DNA of 9,644 nucleotides, from the NCBI GenBank assembly GCA_005240105.1, contig SBAT01000212.1, positions 1-9,644 on the forward strand, written 5' to 3'. The stretch comes from Chloroflexota bacterium (GTDB lineage: Bacteria; Cyanobacteriota; Vampirovibrionia; Obscuribacterales; Obscuribacteraceae). Made by a program: the position numbers and the translations under genes. Positions 5,862 through 9,644 of the stretch are shown piece by piece (the stretch's first letter is position 1; each line of letters begins with the position of its first letter). Under the pieces are notes generated by a model. The model did no database searches, was not told where the DNA came from, and was given only the letters and a program-made list of their open reading frames with translations.

Positions 5862-7144
5862 CAGGCACTTTCCTTTTTCTCAAAAACAATTTTTCCGCGC
5901 TTAATAGTTAATGCCACCGGATTTGATGCGAGGTTATATGGGACTTCAGAAATTGATCCCAGATCAAATATTACCAAGTCGGCCTGATAGCCTTCTCTAA
6001 TTTGCCCCACCTTATCGCCCAAACCGATCGCCTGCGCAGCGTTTGCGGTCAATGCCGTCAATGCTTCTTCGGACGTCATCTTCAATTTAAGACAGGCAAG
6101 TCCCCATATGAAGGGTAAGGAATAGATATGACACGATCCCGGATTAAAATCGGATCCAAGAGCAACCGCAACGCCGGAATCGATCATCTGGCGGGCTCTT
6201 GCATGATCATTCAAATTCAAAAAGAACGAAGTACCTGGCAAAAGTACGGCCACCGTATCCGATTTCGCAAGTAAATCGATCTCGTTATCGCTTACGTTCA
6301 ATAAATGATCTGCGCTTTGCGCTTTTAAGCTGACCGCCAATGTGGTGGCACCCAAGTTGGCAAATTCATCGGAATGGATCTTTGGGGTCAATCCAAGTTT
6401 GATACCAGCTTCCAGAATCCGTTTGGTTTCATCAAGCGTGAAATAGCCTTCGTCGCAAAAAACATCGTTAAAAACAGCAGCGCTACCATTGGCGGAGCTT
6501 CGCGACGCCCGCTCTGATACCAGAGGCAACATCCGTTCGATGATATCTTCGATATACTTTTCGCGATTTTGATCGGTCGGGAACGCATGTGCAGCCATAA
6601 AAGTTGGCACTAATTCAACTGGTTGGCTTTCATTTAGTCTAAAAATCGCTTCGAACATTCTCAGTTCGGAGTCCGTCGACAAACCATAACCAGTTTTGAC
6701 TTCGCAGGTAGTCGTACCGGCTTCAAGCATTCGGCGAAGACGGCTTTTTCCCAGAGATACCAACTCATCTACTGAAGCATTTCTAGTAGCCCGCATACTG
6801 GCCACTATGCCACCACCTGCTTCGGCAATCTCTTTATATGTTTTTCCCTGACAACGCAGCCCAAACTCATCCGCCCTGTTGCCGGCAAAGATCAAATGCG
6901 TATGTGGATCAACTAGCCCAGGAGTGACTAACCTTCCGCCGGCATCAATTCTTTTTGCTGATGTATCACACTTAGAAAGAACATCCTTTTCTTCTCCGAC
7001 AGAAATAATCTTGCCACCGGCCATTGCCACCGCCGCATTTTTTATACGGCTGACCTTCGCCATAGCACTGCCGTGCGCCGGCACGTTATCGAGATTGGGT
7101 GTAGCCAGCTCACCAATTCCGTGAATAAGTAAATCGACTGCCAA
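5861..7144 (-). CDS. hutI: imidazolonepropionase (histidine degradation)
   Basis: Hydrolyses 4-imidazolone-5-propionate to N-formimino-L-glutamate, the third step of histidine breakdown, in the cytoplasm. The 427-residue length is typical. Visible motifs are VDPHTHLIFAGNRADEF (metal ligands His81 and His83; substrate Arg90), the Gly-rich AEAGGGI (108-113), AAHAFP (His186), KIHSDEF (metal His257, Glu260), SADH (His280), and ALGSDFNPGSC (metal Asp332). These match the single-zinc/iron HutI site. A small insert around 212-223 (RASRSSANGSAA) looks lineage-specific. The start is TTG at 7144, supported by AAGGA (7151-7155) at a spacing of 6. No hutH or hutU is in the window, so the pathway is dispersed or the gene is alone. 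The stop overlaps the start of the downstream small membrane gene. The leader carries a large palindrome and probably its own promoter. Confidence 0.95.
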   Translation of the reverse strand: MAVDLLIHGIGELATPNLDNVPAHGSAMAKVSRIKNAAVAMAGGKIISVGEEKDVLSKCDTSAKRIDAGGRLVTPGLVDPHTHLIFAGNRADEFGLRCQGKTYKEIAEAGGGIVASMRATRNASVDELVSLGKSRLRRMLEAGTTTCEVKTGYGLSTDSELRMFEAIFRLNESQPVELVPTFMAAHAFPTDQNREKYIEDIIERMLPLVSERASRSSANGSAAVFNDVFCDEGYFTLDETKRILEAGIKLGLTPKIHSDEFANLGATTLAVSLKAQSADHLLNVSDNEIDLLAKSDTVAVLLPGTSFFLNLNDHARARQMIDSGVAVALGSDFNPGSCHIYSLPFIWGLACLKLKMTSEEALTALTANAAQAIGLGDKVGQIREGYQADLVIFDLGSISEVPYNLASNPVALTIKRGKIVFEKKESA

Positions 7145-7150
7145 GTTTGT

Positions 7151-7164
7151 TCCTTATATATAAG
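7151..7164 (-). promoter_or_regulatory. ribosome site of the hutI TTG start, overlapped by an AT palindrome
   Basis: AAGGA (7151-7155, minus strand) sits 6 nt from the TTG start and decides it. It overlaps CTTATATATAAG (7153-7164), a perfect 12-bp palindrome. Hut genes in several bacteria are controlled by GntR-type HutC at AT-rich dyads, so this could be an operator, but runs of TA give palindromes easily. Confidence 0.4.
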
Positions 7165-7166
7165 TA

Positions 7167-7210
7167 CGCACGGTCAAACTGATCTATTTAGATCATGCCT
7201 AGACCGTGCG
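7167..7210. repeat. nested palindrome in the hutI leader
   Basis: Outer perfect 9-bp arms CGCACGGTC (7167-7175) and GACCGTGCG (7202-7210) enclose a second, 16-bp palindrome TGATCTATTTAGATCA (7180-7195). Only 4 nt and 6 nt are left unpaired between the two stems. It lies between the stop of the nuclease-like gene and the hutI start, just downstream of a TATAAT. No T-tract follows on either strand, so a simple intrinsic terminator is unlikely; an operator or a leader-RNA hairpin is more plausible. Confidence 0.7.
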
Positions 7211-7211
7211 A

Positions 7212-7241
7212 ATTATAGACACTTGGCTTCCTGGTTGTTTA
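7212..7241 (-). promoter_or_regulatory. candidate hutI promoter
   Basis: Minus strand TAAACA (7236-7241, 4 of 6) and a perfect TATAAT (7212-7217) with an 18-nt spacer. The -35 overlaps the stop codon of the upstream nuclease-like gene. Transcription would begin near 7205, at the edge of the nested palindrome, so a bound protein or the folded leader could control hutI. Confidence 0.42.
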
Positions 7242-8018
7242 TGCCGTCTTCGATATTGGTCGAATTGCTTGCGTGCGTATCTGAGCAAATTTCGATTCCA
7301 GATAATTGCAACGCTGGCAGGACTTTCCCTTGGCACAATCGTAGTGCTCAGGATCTTTCATCTCAGACAAAGTCTTCAGAAGATCTGGCCAGTGAAGACG
7401 AAATACGGATTCTTCCATGGGTATGTTTACAGTTTGTCTTTCAGCGCTACCAAGTTGCACAAAGGTCATCGAAACTTTGTCGAACGGCCAACGGCAGCGA
7501 AGCTTTTCCGCTAGATACTGCTTGACCAACATCGAAGCTGATGGCCATGCCGGATCAAACGGCTTCAAAGGCTTGAGATGGAAGTCAACAAGTTCAATGC
7601 GTCTTTGGCTTGGGTAGTAGAGGATCAAATCAAAAGTATCTTCCAAGTAAACACGCAAACTACCAATGCGTGCTCTTACCTTTAAGTTGATACCAACAAC
7701 TTGCGCACCAGCAGGCTTGTAAGTATTGAGCATATATTGAGACAGTGTCTTATGAGCAAAAAGAAATGCTCGCGCCGCTTTTTCGTTGCTCATTTCTTCC
7801 GATGGCCAATGTTGGCCCATGAACTTCAACAATTGATGCATGTTGGCAACTCGTCCGCGATTTATTTCCGCGATTGCCCGCAAGAGAAAACTCTTGACAT
7901 GAGCGTCCTTGCTTTTCGCTTTACGACCCGTTACAAGCCCCTCAAACGCTACCCAGTAAGCCTTACGGCACACTTTGAACGTTTCGATCATGGCCGGTGT
8001 AAACAAGGTTCTTTCCAT
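7239..8018 (-). CDS. PD-(D/E)XK (RecB/Cas4-like) nuclease-fold protein, altered active site
   Basis: A 259-residue predicted cytoplasmic protein. The N-terminus FTPAMIETFKVCRKAYWVAF (6-25) resembles the opening box of RecB/Cas4-like proteins (helix, Cys17, aromatic residues). LRVYLEDTFDLILYY (121-135) followed by IELVDFHLKP (141-150) resembles the nuclease core in which GxxD precedes D-[FY]-K. Asp130 and Asp145 are in place, but His147 stands where the catalytic Lys is expected, with a Lys at 149. KQYLAEKL (166-173) resembles the Q-xxx-Y motif. A late cluster Cys228, Cys234 and Cys237 plus Cys17 recalls the iron-sulfur cysteines of Cas4/AddB, though the spacing is C-x5-C-x2-C rather than C-x2-C-x5-C. 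It may be a divergent or inactive nuclease; the fold call is inference from motifs. The ATG has AAGGGGG (8024-8030) at a spacing of 5. It is divergent from xseA. Confidence 0.68.
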   Translation of the reverse strand: MERTLFTPAMIETFKVCRKAYWVAFEGLVTGRKAKSKDAHVKSFLLRAIAEINRGRVANMHQLLKFMGQHWPSEEMSNEKAARAFLFAHKTLSQYMLNTYKPAGAQVVGINLKVRARIGSLRVYLEDTFDLILYYPSQRRIELVDFHLKPLKPFDPAWPSASMLVKQYLAEKLRCRWPFDKVSMTFVQLGSAERQTVNIPMEESVFRLHWPDLLKTLSEMKDPEHYDCAKGKSCQRCNYLESKFAQIRTQAIRPISKTA

Positions 8019-8064
8019 TGGAACCCCCTTTCGATTTGACTACCTTACTTTTGTATGTCATACC

Positions 8065-8094
8065 AATATACGGGCACCTTCAAACTAGCGTCAA
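8065..8094 (-). promoter_or_regulatory. promoter of the nuclease-like gene
   Basis: Minus strand TTGACG (8089-8094, 5 of 6) and TATATT (8065-8070, 5 of 6) with an 18-nt spacer. Transcription would start near 8058, giving a leader of about 40 nt to the ATG at 8018. This is one of the best promoter matches in the window. Confidence 0.6.
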
Positions 8095-8115
8095 CTTAAA
8101 TCGTGGCGGATCCTG

Positions 8116-8121
8116 GATAAT
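8116..8121 (+). promoter_or_regulatory. possible -10 element for xseA
   Basis: GATAAT (5 of 6) lies 35 nt before the xseA ATG on the plus strand, but no good -35 is found at 16-18 nt. A rival is TTGACT (8036-8041) with the poor -10 CATACC (8059-8064), spacer 17. Either way, the xseA and nuclease-like promoters share the 137-nt gap 8019-8155. Confidence 0.25.
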
Positions 8122-8155
8122 TAATCGAAAGGCGATTCAATATATAAGTACTGAC

Positions 8156-9388
8156 ATGAACCAACAGCAACTGCAATTTGGACAATTGAACCCTGTACTT
8201 TCCGTTTCGGAATTTACAGCGCTTATTCGCGAAATCCTGGAAGAGACTTTCGACTCGGTGGCCGTTGTGGGCGAAATAAGCAACGCCAAACTTTATCCAT
8301 CCGGTCACTGGTACTTTTCTTTAAAGGATCAAGATGCGACGATTTCCTGCGTTTGTTTTAAAAACGCGGCCCAATACTTGAAGTTCGAATTAGAAGACGG
8401 CTTGAAAGTTGTTGCCAAAGCAAAACTTTCCGTTTATCCGCCACGCGGCAATTATCAATTAGTAGTTACTGGTCTGGAACCAGTCGGCATTGGACAATGG
8501 CAATTAGCCTTTGAACAACTGCGCGAGAAGCTCACCAAAGAAGGACTGCTCGATCCGGAACGCAAAAGACCAATTCCAACAACGCCACGTTGTGTCGGCG
8601 TAGTAACAAGTATTGCCGGAGCCGCCTTACGCGATATCTTGAGCGTGTTCAAACGACGCAATCCCGGACTGCGCGTAATCATCAGCCCAGCAAAAGTACA
8701 AGGCGACGGCAGCGCAGAAGAAGTCGCTCAAGCAATTGAGAGCCTTGAGGAAATACCAGACATTGATGCCATAATCATCGCCCGCGGCGGCGGCTCAATT
8801 GAAGACTTGTGGTCATTCAACACTGAAGTTGTTGCTCGTGCCGTTGCCGCATGCACCGTGCCTACTATTTCCGGTGTCGGACACGAAACCGATGTGACCA
8901 TATGCGATCTTGTCGCCGACTTGCGCGCACCAACTCCAACAGCAGCAGCCGAATTAGTCTCGCGCGGACATATGGAGATGTCCAGCGCCTGGACAAACCT
9001 GCACAGACGCCTAATTGACCGCATCACGGAAAAACTTTTCGCAGCCAGACGTGGTTTTGAGAAAGCCGATCCATGGCCGGCGCTTCTGCGCTATGCCGAT
9101 CGTTTGCAACACTTGCATCTCAAGCTGCAGAACTTGCGCCACAAGTTATTGAACGCGAGCGAGACTTTACTTTCTCAAAACAAACATCGCTGGTCCAAAT
9201 CACACGAAAAATTGATGGTCCTTGGACCACTGAATGTATTGCAACGTGGCTTTGCCGTCATCCGCAACGACAAGGGCGAGATCATAACCAAAGCAAGCAA
9301 AGTAAAAGAAGGCGACACGCTGGAAGCCTTGCTGGTAAAAGGCAAACTAAAACTCAAAGTAATCGAATGCGAACCAGACTGGTATTAA
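8156..9388 (+). CDS. xseA: exodeoxyribonuclease VII large subunit
   Basis: Catalytic and DNA-binding subunit of exonuclease VII, which cuts single-stranded DNA from both ends into short oligonucleotides in repair and recombination. The protein has 410 residues, somewhat shorter than the E. coli enzyme. LSVSEFTALIREILEETFDSVAVVGEIS opens the OB-fold domain (about 15-110), with GHWYFSLKD at 50-58. The catalytic domain shows VGVVTSIAGAALRDI (147-161), ARGGGSIEDLWSFNTE (209-224), and SGVGHETDVTICDLVADLRAPTPTAAAE (239-266). By alignment to the E. coli residues as I recall them, Asp160, Arg210, His243 and Asp246 are the active-site set. A long helical part (270-350) and the C-terminal VLQRGFAVI box follow. 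The reading frame is open back to 8018, but the first family-like residues follow the ATG at 8156. Its ribosome site is weak. xseB follows 48 nt later. Confidence 0.95.
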   Translation: MNQQQLQFGQLNPVLSVSEFTALIREILEETFDSVAVVGEISNAKLYPSGHWYFSLKDQDATISCVCFKNAAQYLKFELEDGLKVVAKAKLSVYPPRGNYQLVVTGLEPVGIGQWQLAFEQLREKLTKEGLLDPERKRPIPTTPRCVGVVTSIAGAALRDILSVFKRRNPGLRVIISPAKVQGDGSAEEVAQAIESLEEIPDIDAIIIARGGGSIEDLWSFNTEVVARAVAACTVPTISGVGHETDVTICDLVADLRAPTPTAAAELVSRGHMEMSSAWTNLHRRLIDRITEKLFAARRGFEKADPWPALLRYADRLQHLHLKLQNLRHKLLNASETLLSQNKHRWSKSHEKLMVLGPLNVLQRGFAVIRNDKGEIITKASKVKEGDTLEALLVKGKLKLKVIECEPDWY

Positions 9389-9420
9389 AACTAATCGGTA
9401 TTAAGACTAATTGGTATTAG
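9381..9420 (+). repeat. three 16-bp tandem repeats across the xseA stop and xseA-xseB gap
   Basis: The heptamer GGTATTA recurs at 9381, 9397 and 9413, exactly 16 bp apart. It sits within near-identical units ACTAATCGGTATTAAG (9390-9405) and ACTAATTGGTATTAG (9406-9420); the first copy is partial and supplies the last two codons and stop of xseA. The pattern suggests slippage or duplication that lengthened the spacer between the two subunit genes. Confidence 0.75.
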
Positions 9421-9436
9421 ACGGGAGTAAAAACCA

Positions 9437-9644
9437 ATGGGCAAAGACAAAGATTTCGAATCAACACTAAAAGACCTAGAAAAAATCGTCGGTCAATTAG
9501 ACGGCGAGATAAAGCTTGAAGAAGCGCTTGAGCTTTTCGAGAAGGGCATCAAACTAAGCTCCGAATGCGAAAACTTCCTCAACCACGCTGAGCAGAAAGT
9601 CGAATTACTGAAGCGACAAGCTGACGGCACTAACACGCTGGAAG
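9437..9644 (+). CDS. xseB: exodeoxyribonuclease VII small subunit (cut by window edge)
   Basis: The first 69 codons are in the window. The reading begins MGKDKDFESTLKDLEKIVGQLDGEI and continues with KLEEALELFEKGIKLSSECENFLNHAEQKVELL, the whole conserved helical hairpin of XseB. The small subunit binds the large one in several copies and is needed for exonuclease VII activity. The full protein in the family is about 60-85 residues, so most of the gene is present and only the C-terminal tail is missing. GGAG (9424-9427) lies 9 nt before the ATG. The 48-nt gap after xseA holds the 16-bp repeats, and the two genes are almost certainly one operon. Confidence 0.93.
   Translation, partial: MGKDKDFESTLKDLEKIVGQLDGEIKLEEALELFEKGIKLSSECENFLNHAEQKVELLKRQADGTNTLE

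Noticed and set aside
7206..7525. Two overlapping plus-strand frames of about 100 codons antisense to the nuclease-like gene
   Set aside because: The minus-strand gene has a good promoter, ribosome site and motifs; the plus-strand frames have none.
8018..8155. 46-residue N-terminal extension of XseA back to 8018
   Set aside because: It would overlap the divergent promoters and the start of the nuclease-like gene, and the residues do not resemble XseA; the frame is simply open.
9073..9420. A 115-codon plus-strand frame ending in the 16-bp repeats
   Set aside because: It is out of frame within xseA, and its Arg/Thr/Gln-rich sequence is a product of the frame. Only the repeat at its end is of note.
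1..9644. A mobile element, CRISPR array, toxin-antitoxin pair or defence island
   Set aside because: No transposase, integrase, regularly spaced repeat array, toxin or antitoxin-like gene was seen; the only Cas4-like protein stands alone without other cas genes.

Overview
The window is about 9.6 kb of densely packed bacterial chromosome of moderate GC. It holds mostly housekeeping metabolism and DNA-repair genes, with a few lineage-specific hypothetical genes between them. There are no tRNA or rRNA genes, insertion sequences, CRISPR arrays or phage genes. The organism cannot be fixed from sequence alone. A B12-dependent class II ribonucleotide reductase, a thioredoxin-reductase-like ferredoxin-NADP reductase (the YumC type), an imidazolonepropionase and a two-subunit exonuclease VII together are compatible with several phyla. 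An uncultured lineage such as Vampirovibrionia/Melainabacteria is only a guess.

Layout, left to right. (1) Positions 1-1969, minus strand: nrdJ followed by the 5' part of a dCTP deaminase gene. The two form a dNTP-supply operon: ribonucleotide reduction, then dCTP to dUTP for dTMP synthesis. (2) 2056-3033, plus strand: a metal-dependent amidohydrolase that converges on a ferredoxin/flavodoxin-NADP reductase (3030-4025, minus). Their stop codons interlock. (3) 4234-5517, minus strand: a His/Gly-rich single-pass membrane protein and, upstream of it, a coiled-coil protein. Both are unrecognised and each has a candidate promoter. (4) 5658-7144, minus strand: hutI with a TTG start, overlapping by one base a 67-residue two-helix membrane protein. 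A large nested palindrome lies in the hutI leader. (5) 7239-8018, minus strand: a protein resembling the PD-(D/E)XK (RecB/Cas4-like) nuclease fold with an altered active site. It is divergent from the exonuclease VII operon xseA-xseB (8156 to the window end), and xseB is cut by the window edge.

How the genes fit together: nrdJ/dcd supply DNA precursors and xseAB degrades single-stranded DNA in repair and recombination. The nuclease-like protein beside xseA may also act on DNA. The hut, reductase and amidohydrolase genes look like independent metabolic units. I see no convincing complete novel system. The points most worth following are the degenerate nuclease-like protein, the hutI leader palindrome, the palindrome sitting on the -10 of the His-rich gene, and the 16-bp repeats at the xseA stop.
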